Below are positions 40,301 through 52,300 of a stretch of 64,000 nucleotides of DNA, piece by piece (positions within the stretch are counted from its first letter, which is position 1; each line of letters starts with the position of its first letter). A model generated the notes under the pieces. It searched no databases. It saw nothing but the letters and a program-made list of their open reading frames with translations, and had not been told where the DNA came from. Made by a program: the position numbers and the translations under genes. The DNA is taken from positions 10,817,278 to 10,881,277 of the forward strand of contig CAIIXF020000008.1 of assembly GCA_903813345.2 (NCBI GenBank). The letters are read 5' to 3'. This DNA is from Owenia fusiformis. Its lineage: Eukaryota > Annelida > Polychaeta > Sabellida > Oweniidae.

Positions 40301-43300
40301 GTGTGGACCATTAATGTAATCTCATATGAATTTATTAAAACAGGTTAAAATATAATATTCATGTAAGAACAATTCAATAGATGTTGTCATTGTGATATCA
40401 CTTTGGCCGCTAAATGATCCCTAAGAACACAGAAATTTAAAAATCAAACCATCTTGAGCCATTAAGAATTTTGTTACAGCTCTCTTTTTGTAAATATGAG
40501 ACCTTGATGAAAATTGCTCACCTAGTCAGTGAATGCAAACCTCTTCATGGACGTGCTCATGTCTAGCTCCAAGATGTTTCTTACTTTTTCAAGCTATCAT
40601 ATATCAAAGTAAAAAGCTGACATCAAAGGACAACCATAGTGTAACAGGTTGCTACAGCTTTATTTGTTTTGGAAGAATGTGTCACTGTTGCTATAATACA
40701 TTTACTTATTCATCTTCACATAACTACATAATTCTATATTTTCAGGGACTATAGATGACTGGAAGAACCATATGACTGTAGCCCAGAGTGAAGCTGTAGA
40801 TGCTTATTACAAAGACAAAATGGAATCACTTGGGCTGAAATTTCAGTATGAATAACCAATTACAGAAAGCATGGTAGCTATAACCATATGACTGTAGAGT
40901 GAGAACATAGATGCTTTTTTTCATCCTGAAATTTAAAAAGTTATTTCATCAATGTGAATTTTAATAAAAAATAAGAAAATGTGCAACTGGAAATAAAACT
41001 CATCTTATACAATGTCTTGTTTGGTTAAAATACAAACTAAAAGTAAAATATGCCTTCTATATAATTGGACATGAACTCCTGTACTTGATATCAATGTAAA
41101 ATAATTCGCACTCGTTCAATGTCTACACTTCAAGAACGATGTGTTTATAAAAGGAGTTTATTGTAAGGGACCCTGTAGGGGCGGTGGTCTTGGCTGCATT
41201 TGGTGGGGTGGTCTGGGCTGCATTAGTTGTGGGGGTGCTGGTCCTCTAGGACCACCTCCCATAGATTTCATAACTCCCATGGTGTAAACTTAAGGTAGGA
41301 CTTCCTCTCTCATCTCTACGAAACCCTCGACCTCTCTCTGAAGGGATTCATTATTTCTCCACAGCTCTCTGTTTTTCTTTTCTAAAGCCACTTTGTCCTG
41401 CTAGAGCTGAGCATGTTTGCCCTTCAAGATGAATAGATTTTCCCTATTTTCTATATGCATGCAGATTATTTGGTATGTGCTTGTAGTTTTCTTAGCTTCT
41501 CATCTTTAGAATCTCTGGCCAAAGGTTGCCTGATTGGTTGCCCCATTGGCTGTCCAATAGGTGGTGGTTAGCATGATGTGTTCATGCGGCTAGTCCTTAC
41601 AGTTGAAAGTGGACCCTGATCTTCAACACCTGCCACCCCTCCAACTGCCACTTTTAACTCTTGACACCTCTTCTGCTTTCTGTTGTCTCTGAGCAGTTAC
41701 AAAATCTGTCCAGAAAAATCTACGTAGATGCTTATTACAAAGACAAACTAAAATCACTTGGACTAAAGTTTCAGTATGAACATGGGCTTTCAACTAGAGT
41801 TGAAAGCCCATGGTATGAATAAATGGTTACAGTGAGCCTGATAGTTTTAGCTAATATGACTAGCCCAGAGTGAGGCTGTAAATGGTTATTATAAAGACAA
41901 ACTAGAATCAGTTGGACTAAGATTTCAGTATGAATAACCACACAAAGTTGCAGCACATCTTGGCTCTCTGATAGTTTCAGCCCCATGACTGTTGTTAAAT
42001 ATAATATAATCCCTGGCCTTTACTACTTCCCCCTTTTGGGCTCCACAGTCTCTAGTATCTCCTCAAGACAGAATAAATCAGAATACAACTGTACTCATTT
42101 GACAAATAGGTTTGAACTGTAAAGCAGTTGACCAGATGATTGCATAATAGTATTTATATAATACACTCTACTGTACGTAACACCTAGAAATGCATAAGAT
42201 ACTTTGTTTGTCTAATTGTATTGTTTAGTATATTTTTGAAAGTGCCTTAGTAACATCTAACATCCAACCGATAAACCATTAATAAGGAACAGACAAATAA
42301 AAACAAATTTCATAATCATAACTAATAAGCTAAATGGGTTGCTCATGAACACCAAATGCAAGGTATAGTAGAGTGTAATAGTATAATACCAGCCTTGGTT
42401 AAATGTACAGTACACAAACTTGCATTATCAGTAATCAGAAACAAACTTGACTCACCACAATCTGTACTTTAAAATAAAACTAGTACACCTGATTTTAGTT
42501 TTCAAGTAGTAGTATAATACAGCCTATCAACAAAGCGTGAATCCGTACACATGATTTCTGAAGTATACAATGACTGATACAAGAAAGACAGTTTTTGATG
42601 TACATATATCAAAATATGATATAATAAATGGCTGTTTTTTCCCATTATCCTTTGATTGGCCAACTCTCAAAAGACTGCACAAACTACCAATAAGGGATGA
42701 TGATGTATTGATAGCATCATATATGAGATCAGGTATGTTCTATAAGATGTTTTATCAACAAACTTTGATTGGCTGCATATAAAAAAAAGTAAACACATTG
42801 CCAATATACATCTTAAGAGAGGATGATATATCTAAAGCATCATACATGAGATCAGGTTAGTTTTTCTAATTTATTAAGGGGTTGAAAGTCTTGTCTTGGT
42901 ATAATGCATCATTCAAAGTTTTGCATAATTGCATGAAACCCTTTCTCATGGGATGGATGGGTATTTTTACAACAGAATACAAAGATTTCTGTGAAAATTC
43001 CACCATAAGGATTAATTCCTGGTTTAAGTTCCAAGCAAACCTTTGAATTATAGTAAACCCTTACATCCTTTGCACTAAGATTTCTGTATGAATTCACTAA
43101 TTGGATATCTGGCAAGATCAACAATGTAAATGAAACCATGAAAAAGACACACAGTAATAAACATAGATAATCAGACAAGGGCGTAGCCAGCAATTTTCAA
43201 TTTTTGGGTTTGCAGGCTCCGAGAAGCGGGTTTAAATTGACATTATATATGGTGGATTTTAGGCATTTCAAACTATAATTTGTTAATATTTTTCAACAAA

Positions 43301-46300
43301 TTTTGCAAAATTGTTTTTTTTTAATTTATTTAAGGGGGGGGGGGTGTGGTGCCTGTAACTTTTTACCATTTGTGAGTTGAACCATGATACTTGGCAAATC
43401 AATATAACTTTGGATAAGCTTTAAAATGATATATGACACATACTATGGAGACATTGGTATATGTCTGGCTAGGGGGCCCTATACTTTCCGGACACCCTGT
43501 ACAAGGGAGAGGGGGTGCTTGTATTTCTAGGTCAATGTGAACTGTTTTTTAGTATTAAATTATCACAAAAATACTTGACCTGATATTGACATAATTGTAC
43601 AGCATATAGAGAAGTACAAAGTACAAAGTCAAATAACTTGCAATATCAACCATTTGAGACTGTCTATTATTCTTTGTACTTTATCAACTACATGTATATC
43701 GAATCTCAAGAAGTGGCAAATTTCAGTTCAGACTTTCAACAAGTCAAAGTTAATATTTTGACATAAAAATGACTGATACAAAGATGACAGTGGCTGATTT
43801 AATTAAAACAAAATGTGTGATAATGAATGGCTGTCTTTTGCCACCAAACTATGATTGGCCACATGTAAAAAAATTAAACAAACTACCAATAAGAGAGGAT
43901 GATATATTGATAGCATCATACATGAGATCAGGTAAGGTTTTGTAGGTTTTATCTTTATTATAGTTTTCTCCTGATGACCATTGTGAATTATTGTGTTTTA
44001 TGGATTATGGCGACGGCTTTTGTGAATGGGTGTGACCCTTTGAAACGCCTTTGGACTTGGAGACTGGATTTTATCTATCCCACATCATTTGAGACTGAAT
44101 GCTCTATCTTGTTTGAGTACTTGTATCTACAACTATTTTTGAGGTTATAAGTATTGGCTATCAATTTTTAATTTTTTCTCCAACATGTATTGTAATGACT
44201 TCAGTATGAATGAAATGTCCCTTGGTCTTATGGTCTTGGATTGTGATATCGGTTCTTGAATGGTGGGGGGAAAGGGGGTATTAGACATTGTTTCTTTTCA
44301 CGTCAGATCATGATTTTGGGCTATATGGGGTTTGTTTTTCTTGACTAGTATACACTTAGAGTTTGCTTTTTCTTGCTAAGTTCCATTACAACTTTTGGTC
44401 CTTTCCCTTTGGCACTTGTGCTTATATATTTATGAGTGATGATGGAAAAAATTTATCTGAGGCAAAAAAGGATTAAAAATCAAAGAAATATCCTTCTTTA
44501 AAAAGCTGTTATCATTTGGAAAATAGCGTTCAACTGATATTCAGTATATTCTTAAGTTCATATACTCATGTTCATATAACACCATTTTTTAGGAACTCAT
44601 TGGACAGCAGAACTTGTGGACTTGGTGAGAAACAATGGTGATACAGAGGCCATCAAAGCACAGATTCATAGACGAATGCATTTTCTAGGAATATCAGATA
44701 AAGGTAGTACATGTATTAAAACCAATATATCATTAAACAAGGTATTTACACAACAAAATGTCAAAACATAGCAAGTTAATGCAAATGGTTACAAAGTATA
44801 ACAATTTATGACAGACATTATGTTGGCTCAGGAAGATAAAAAATATTAATCCGAGCCCCAAATAATATTAAAAGAGCAAGGTTATAATTTGTGGGTTCAA
44901 TCTTGCACCTTACAGACTGATCTTCCTTACCACAAATAAGATCTGGGAACAGTGTTCCCTATTCAGGCAAATTTTCCCAACTATTTCTTATTGATGTTGA
45001 ATCAGTTTTTCTTCATCTTCATCACATTCTCTTGTCTCGTTATACTTCTAATATTTCATTGTCTATCTGCCAATAGAATACAGGGAGGACATGTCATCCA
45101 TGTACGCAATTGTCGGACATTCACTGTATGCAGTCATTTGTCGGAGAATTACCTACATGGACGACAAATTGCCTTGCTGTCCTTTAATTTCAGAGTAAAC
45201 TGAACACCCTACCATATATGTATTGTATTTCATTTCTGACAGACTGTGTAAAATGTCAAACTGGTACTCTTATTTGAGGCATGACTAAAATCAGAGAATG
45301 TAGAGGCTATAGATACAACCTTATTTAATACATATAACTTTTTGATTTTTGGCACCAGTGTTGAGGGACAGACTGATGGAGAGACTGAGTTCAGAGGCTC
45401 CCTATGTGAATATTAGTGAACCAATAATAATTCCTTCATCACATCAGAAATATTTTTCAAAATAAACTTAAAGACATGGCACTTTGTGGACCACCCTTTA
45501 GTAATATAGTGTTTTATACTTCAGCACTCCGAGGTGAAATTAATGCGTTCGAAGACGAGCCTGATGGAAGCTGTTTTGATGAGCTCGAAAATATGCAGTC
45601 TCCTAGGTTACTGGTATCTCATCTTCCAGCTAAATTCATGCCTGAAGATGTTATCCAAGGGAAATGCAAGGTATATTTAAAACAATGCTAATCTGCAAGT
45701 TACATCAATGCAACAATAAGATGTAAAAGTTTATCTCACGGGTGCAAGGATATTGATTAAATATCACATGAAGATATATTTGATATATGAATCAAGATGT
45801 CATATTTAGCAAAAAAAACACCGAAAACATATCATATTTAGCAAAAAAACATCGAAAATTGCTTCTTAAAAAATGGTATTCAATATTTTCAAAAGTGATT
45901 TTCATTGGGTTTCATTAATTCTTCATAACAATTTTTTCAAAATTTTCATTTTTTATCTGATTATTTAATGTTCACCATGATCACTTGTGAAGATATCAAT
46001 ATCCTCTCATGGATATAAATTATATCTTTCAGAACCATGGGATATTCCTAGAAAACAGAATGCTGAATGCAAAACTGGTGACAGGGAAATAAAACTTAAC
46101 ATTCCGCCAATGATCACAAATCTGTGTAAAATGATGTTAATCAATACCACTATCTATAAAACAATAAAGTTGTCCCGTTTCAGATAATTCTTGTCTTACG
46201 AAACCCAAAGTCTGTGACAGTTAGCAATACATTTTTGCTCAATGGTTTTGGAGCAGCCTTTACTGAGCCTATAACAGTGGATATAATGATGAACTCATTG

Positions 46301-49300
46301 ATGACAGACAGTGGAGAAAAAAGTAAGTTGGTAATAATGAACAAAACACTGAAATCAATTTGTGAAATCTGGGTGTTCCTGGAAATTACAGTTTTAATAT
46401 CTAAGCACAAGTGCCAATGGGAAAGGACCAAAAGTTGTAATGGAAATTAGCAAGAAAAAGCAAACTCTAATTGAATACCAGTCAAGAAAAACAAACCCCA
46501 TATATCCCAAACCATGATCTAACGTGAAAAGAAGCAATGTCTAATACCCCCTTTCCCCCACCATTCAAGAGCCGATATCACAATCAAAGACCTGAACACC
46601 AAGGGACATTTCATTCATACTGAAGTCATTACAATACATGTTGAAGAAAAAATTAGAAATTGATATCCAATACTCATAACATCAAAAAAAGTTGTAGATA
46701 CAAGTACTCATACAAGATAGAGCATTCAGTCTCAAATGATGTGGGATAGTATGATGTATTTATTATAGTATTTAACTTTCTGCAATATATTTTTTTTGGT
46801 TTTTTTAGGGGCAACATATTGATCTGCAAACTTAATAAAACATATAGTTTGTATGTTCACTTATGTCTGTGGATTATATTTTATACCACACACACACTAT
46901 AAATACCTCAAATTTGCAATAAAAGTGCCCAAAAATTGTGGTTTCGAAATTCCCAATTTTTCCTGTCTAGTAACCATTACGCGTAGCTGTCAATCACCAA
47001 GTATTACAGATACAGTAATTTTCGGTCGCTACTATATTTCACGTTTTTCGCGGGTTTTGGAACAACCATGGCTGATATCCAAATCAAAAGAGGGATCTCG
47101 TATGACAAATCCAGAAAATATTAGATCTTTAAGGATCATGGGTAAATTTGTTTTTTCTAAGCCAGAGTCCCCTAAACTGTTAATCATTTTCTTAAATTCA
47201 CAGAAAATATTTGATTATACAACATAGTTTTCATATCCAAAGAAAGTAAAATTGGACATTAATTTACATGTGTAGTTCGATTGTATCAATTTTTGTACAA
47301 GGCTTAATATCTTTTTAGCCCAATGTGGCACATGGCTTCAACATGTTGAATCTTGGATGAAGATGAAGGAACAACTGAAGGAGAAATTATTAGTAATCCA
47401 CTATGAAGACATGGTCAAGGTAAACTGATAATTACTTTCTTGTATAGTTTGTCTGCAACAAACAAAAAAATAATAGTGTTAACCATCTTTCATAAAACCT
47501 TTAACAAGGCATCAACATGACAAAGTGTCACCACCTTGTAAATTATTGCAAATCGTTACAGATGCTGACTACAAATGTAATAGATGCCGAACTTGGAATG
47601 CTGGCAACAAAATGCCATTCACTTCTGATGGTGAAATACGAGTTATACAAAACAGCAGGCTTTTAATATTCCAGGAAACGATAAATGTTGTCAGTCACAA
47701 AGTTTCTGGGAAAAGAGTTTACAGGACTGGTATAAAGGATTCTCTTTTCTTTGTATTCGGCAATAAACACAGCATGTTTTTTATTGTAGGACTTGATTGG
47801 TGTTGTGAAATCAGTGGCCAAGTTTCTTGGAAAAGAGTTTACAGATGAAGAACTAGGGCCGTGCCATTCGACCGGAATCGGTCCGAACCGCGGACTTTTG
47901 TTAAAATACCGGAATTCGGAATTTTAATATCATGTTCCGAAGGGTTTCGGAACAATATCGGACCCTTACCTTAGTACTTGCTTTGAATCGTTAATATCCG
48001 TGACCATTGTTCCTCCAGTGATGTTTTCCTTCAAACTACATCCAATTTGCATGTGTATTACTCGCATAAACAAAATAAATAGCGGAGAAATCAACAGAAA
48101 TCAAGTTTTGTTTTACGAACTTTGACCTTCGGATTTCATTGGAAGTAGGAATCGACGGGGCGAAAATACTCATAGATAAATGAATAAATTTACTTTTCCA
48201 TGACGTCTTACAATCTAACAGCGTTAATTAATTACATTTTAACTCTTACAATATCAGATTAATTGATTTAGAAGAAATTATCTTCATACATAATTATTTT
48301 CATTTGTGAACCAAAAGGGGTTCCGAAAGTTCCGATTCCGTGAGACCAAGTTCCGGTTCCGATTCCGAACCGTCCGAACCGGTTCCGGCACAGCCCTATG
48401 AAGAACTTGCGAAAATAGTTCACCACCTCCAGTTTAAACAGATGAAAGCAAATCCAGCAACTGGGGATGCATTTGCTGATGTAGTAAAGATGATCGGTTT
48501 GAAGGATTCATCTGATGCCCCGCATATGAGGAAAGGTAAGTTAAGTTTAAAGAATGAATGAGTAAAACCAGAAAACATTTAAAACTTATTAAATGCACAA
48601 ACCTTGCCGCCCTGTTTGTTTTATTCTAGATCATAAATTCAAATGACAAGTCAGTGATGTTGGTCTGGTATATACTGTACTGCGTGTATAAATTTAAGTG
48701 CAAGCACAAGCCAGTGTTGATTCAGTCACAATCATATATTTTATGTCTCAAGTGTATGCTATATTGTAACACAGAACAGGTGTTTGCGTGTGTGGACCAC
48801 AAATGTAATCTCATATGAATTTATTAAAACAGGTTAAAATATAATATTCATGTAAGAACAATTCAATAGATGTTGTCATTGTGATATCATTTTGGCCGCT
48901 AAATGATCCCTAAGAACACAGAAATTTAAAAATCAAACCAACTCGAGCCATTAAGAATTTTGTTACAGCTTTTTTTTTTGTAAATATGATTGCTCACTTT
49001 GCCAGTGAATGCGTAACCTCTTCATGGACATACTCATGTCTAGCTCCAAGATGTTTCTTACTAATGTTTAGCAACTTTTTCAAGTTATGATATTTCAAGG
49101 TAAAAAGCTGATATCACAGGACAACCATAGTGTAACAGATTGCTACAGCTTTATTTGTTTTGAAAGATTGGGTCTTCGTTGCTATAATACATTTACTTAT
49201 TCATCTTCACATAACTACATAAAATTATATTTTCAGGGACTATAGATGACTGGAAGAACCATATGACTGTAGCCCAGAGTGAGGCTATAGATGCTTATTA

Positions 49301-52300
49301 TAAAGACAAACTTGAATCGCTTGGACTAAAGTTTCAGTATGAATAATTGGTTACATATTGACTGTAGTCCAGAGTGAGGCTATAGATGCTTACTACAAAG
49401 ACAAACTAGAATCACTTGGACTGAAGTTTCAGTACGAATAAGTGGTTACATATTGACTGTAGCCCAGAGTGAGGCTATAGATGCTTACTACAAAGACAAA
49501 CTGGAATCACTTGGACTGAAGTTTCAGTACGAATAAGTGGTTACATATTGACTGTAGCCCAGAGTGAGGCTATAGATGCTTACTACAAAGACAAACTGGA
49601 ATCACTTGGACTAAAGTTTCAGTATGAATAAGTGGTCACAGAAGCCATATGACTGTAGAGTGAGGCTGCATAACATGGAGCTGTATATGCTTATTACAAA
49701 GACAAACTAAAATCATAGATTCAAGTTACAGTTTAATCAACCAGTCATATCAGATATTTGTCTATTTGTATATTATAGCTAACCTAAATAACAAGTTTAA
49801 ATATGTTATATTTGGTCGAAGACATATACAGTAATAGTATTGATGACGTTTGATGACTACTTATACATACATGATTTCAATGCGATAAATGTTCGACTGA
49901 GAGAAAGATATGGTAAAAATAATTTTCTAGGGGAGGGGGGGGGGGTGGAAAAACATTTTAAGTAATAAGTAACAAGGTATTAACATGCAAAATGGCACCA
50001 CCTGCCATTTGTTACAGATGCCAAACTCCAAACACACCAAAGACTGCCAGATACCAAAAACTGTATACAAAAAAGTTGGAGACTATAACAATATGTCACT
50101 ACTTGTGGTAAGTAGTGACATAAAAACTATGAAAACCAGATAAATAATAATAATTATATTCAACTGTGAAAACTTCATACACCACATTAATGTAGTCACA
50201 ATCACATGTCAGTCATATCTCACGGAACCCTTTCAGGAACATACATGTAAATAGGTTGTTTTATCAGTTCTTACCTCTAAGATTCTGATACGCGACTGCA
50301 ATCTGTGACAAAATGTAGGTGCTTTTAGACATGCCACTGTCATAAAGGGACTGTAACAGTGCCAATGCTTCATCATTAAGCTGGAGTTCAAGGTACGTGC
50401 AAGCTAGGAAGATGGAGCGGATCCAATGGTTCGGCAATGACAGACTGTTCAACTGAAAATGAATATAAAAGTTGACATGAAATTCGGAGTGTCTTCCCTG
50501 ACATTGTAGATATTTGAACACATGTGATACACTTCAAAATACATTTTTAGTATAAGTAAACTCTGAAATACTTTCAGTGAAAAATGTTGGTAAATAATAA
50601 TAAAAGTTTTAGACCAAAGTTAGTACATAATGCATATTATTTGAACAACCTTGTACATTGTATTAAACATTTTACATACTGTTTCTTTATCTGTAATGAG
50701 CATGCTAAGTTGTTGCCAGGCCCCCCAATGTGAGGGTTCCTTATGTACTGCTTCCATGAACACAATCAGAGCTTCTTTCAGTAGATCTAGCTTCTTAAGG
50801 ACCACACCATATCTAAGACAATCATTTCAATCAAGAGCATATTTAGTAAATTACCTACAGTTACATTATGTTTCTAGGAAGTTTTAGTGCATCGCTGACA
50901 ATGGTAACATAGTGAAAGCTAGAGATGCATCGACAAAGATTTAACAACACAAAAAGATTTACATGAAAAAATCTTTACCTTGAGGGTCATGTCTAGTTTA
51001 TTAGGTGGATATTTGAACACATATATATTTGAACACATATATTTTTCTGTTTTCCCTCTTTTAAAGTAGCAAAATTGAATTATTGAAGGTGATAAAACTT
51101 ACAAGTACAAGCAGTAACCATCAAGATCTTCAGTTTTCTGTTTAGCCTGGAGCTCTGTACGCAACACCTTGAGGTGGTCATTCTCTAGTTTCTCCGTCAT
51201 TGAAGTGTTACCTGAGGAAAGTAGTACAAAATAACATACAAATGTTCAAAAAATATTTGAGGATTGATTTCATAGTCAGTAAATTCATATTAAAAATATC
51301 AATCTATAAGGTTGTGTTGTTTCAATGCCCTGCAGGCCCGTAGCCAGGTTTTGCCAAGGGGGCTCACTTAAAAATTCCAGAGGGGGTCACTTTTGACAAT
51401 TTTGACCCAGAAGTGATGACAACGACAGCTGATTTTAACTGTCGACAGATTTTAATTATACCGTCACCAGTTGACTGTCGTTCTGTCGTTCAGGCACTAG
51501 TCTCCTCACTGAATTTTCCTTAGACTGCCTTTATCCCATACACAGAGCTCAAAGGGAGGCAATCTGGAAGATTCAATATCTTCTACCAATTTTTCAACCA
51601 ATTAACAAACCGAAAATGAACCAATAGTCCAATCTGTTTAACCATCCAGAGAAAATAACATCTTTAACAGTCAGACTTTGGCAGATATAAAAATATCAAG
51701 GTGTACCCTATTTGTCTCACAGTCACAGTGTCTCTTTAACTAGGGAACAAAACTTGTAAAAACTATCAATGGCAATCTGTTCCAAAGGTGAATTCATTGA
51801 TCCTATGTATAAACACAGTAAAACACAAAACCTGAACTGATGGCATCCCCTCTGTCATCCAGATGATGTTTTTCAGCAGCCAGGTAACGGCTGTACATGT
51901 AGAGGAAATAACCTTTGTTAGATTTACACTTCTCTGCAAAGTGAGCGGCCCTGTCATACTCTCGGAGATTAAAGTAGCTCTTAGCGAGATTAAATACATC
52001 ATAATCTTGGAGGAAATCCTGAAATATCAATAGCAAAGTCTTAATACATGTATTCATTTATATTTAGCTGTTCTATTGGCTTTCAACAGAAGGGTGTGCA
52101 TCTTCCCATATTTCATGCATAAGTATTGCCTTGGGTTTTCAAAATTGGAGAAAAATGCTTCCTGTACACATTCCAAGAAAAATCTTATTTTGTACTTTTC
52201 ATGTATGATTGAAAGAAATAACTCAAAAATATCATCATCATAATTATGGCAATATTGAAAGTGAACATACTCCCAAAAATTATAATTTTATTGGAATGTG

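Larger units (their letters stand above)
30430..49236 (+). repeat. Tandem segmental duplication carrying SULT copies C and D
   Basis: The block from copy B exon 7 to just before copy C exon 7 (about 30,430-40,745) is repeated from copy C exon 7 to just before copy D exon 7 (about 40,746-49,236). Introns, the degenerate proline-rich segment, exon-7 remnants, both first exons and intron repeats occur in the same order with only scattered base differences. Length differences are explained by discrete insertions annotated separately. Confidence 0.9.
42570..49346 (+). pseudogene. Cytosolic sulfotransferase, copy D, exon 6 interrupted by a hAT-like element
   Basis: Exons: 1a 42,570-42,732 or 1b 43,769-43,931; 44,593-44,703; 45,525-45,670; 46,184-46,322; 47,319-47,419; 47,790-48,535 (interrupted); 49,237-49,346. 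Motifs match copy C ([40 protein letters not shown]). Removing the 545-bp insertion plus one 8-bp duplication would leave the standard 193-bp exon, so the gene is otherwise preserved. As it stands, the insertion runs into a stop within about 25 codons, removing the RKG PAPS-contact motif and the dimerisation motif. Unless the element is spliced out, the product is truncated. Other exons show little decay, so the loss is recent. Confidence 0.85.

Noticed and set aside
47790-48535. Treating the hAT-like element as a natural intron of copy D
   Set aside because: It has inverted ends and an 8-bp target duplication, and its boundaries lack GT-AG at the duplicated site; copies A, B and C have an uninterrupted exon 6.
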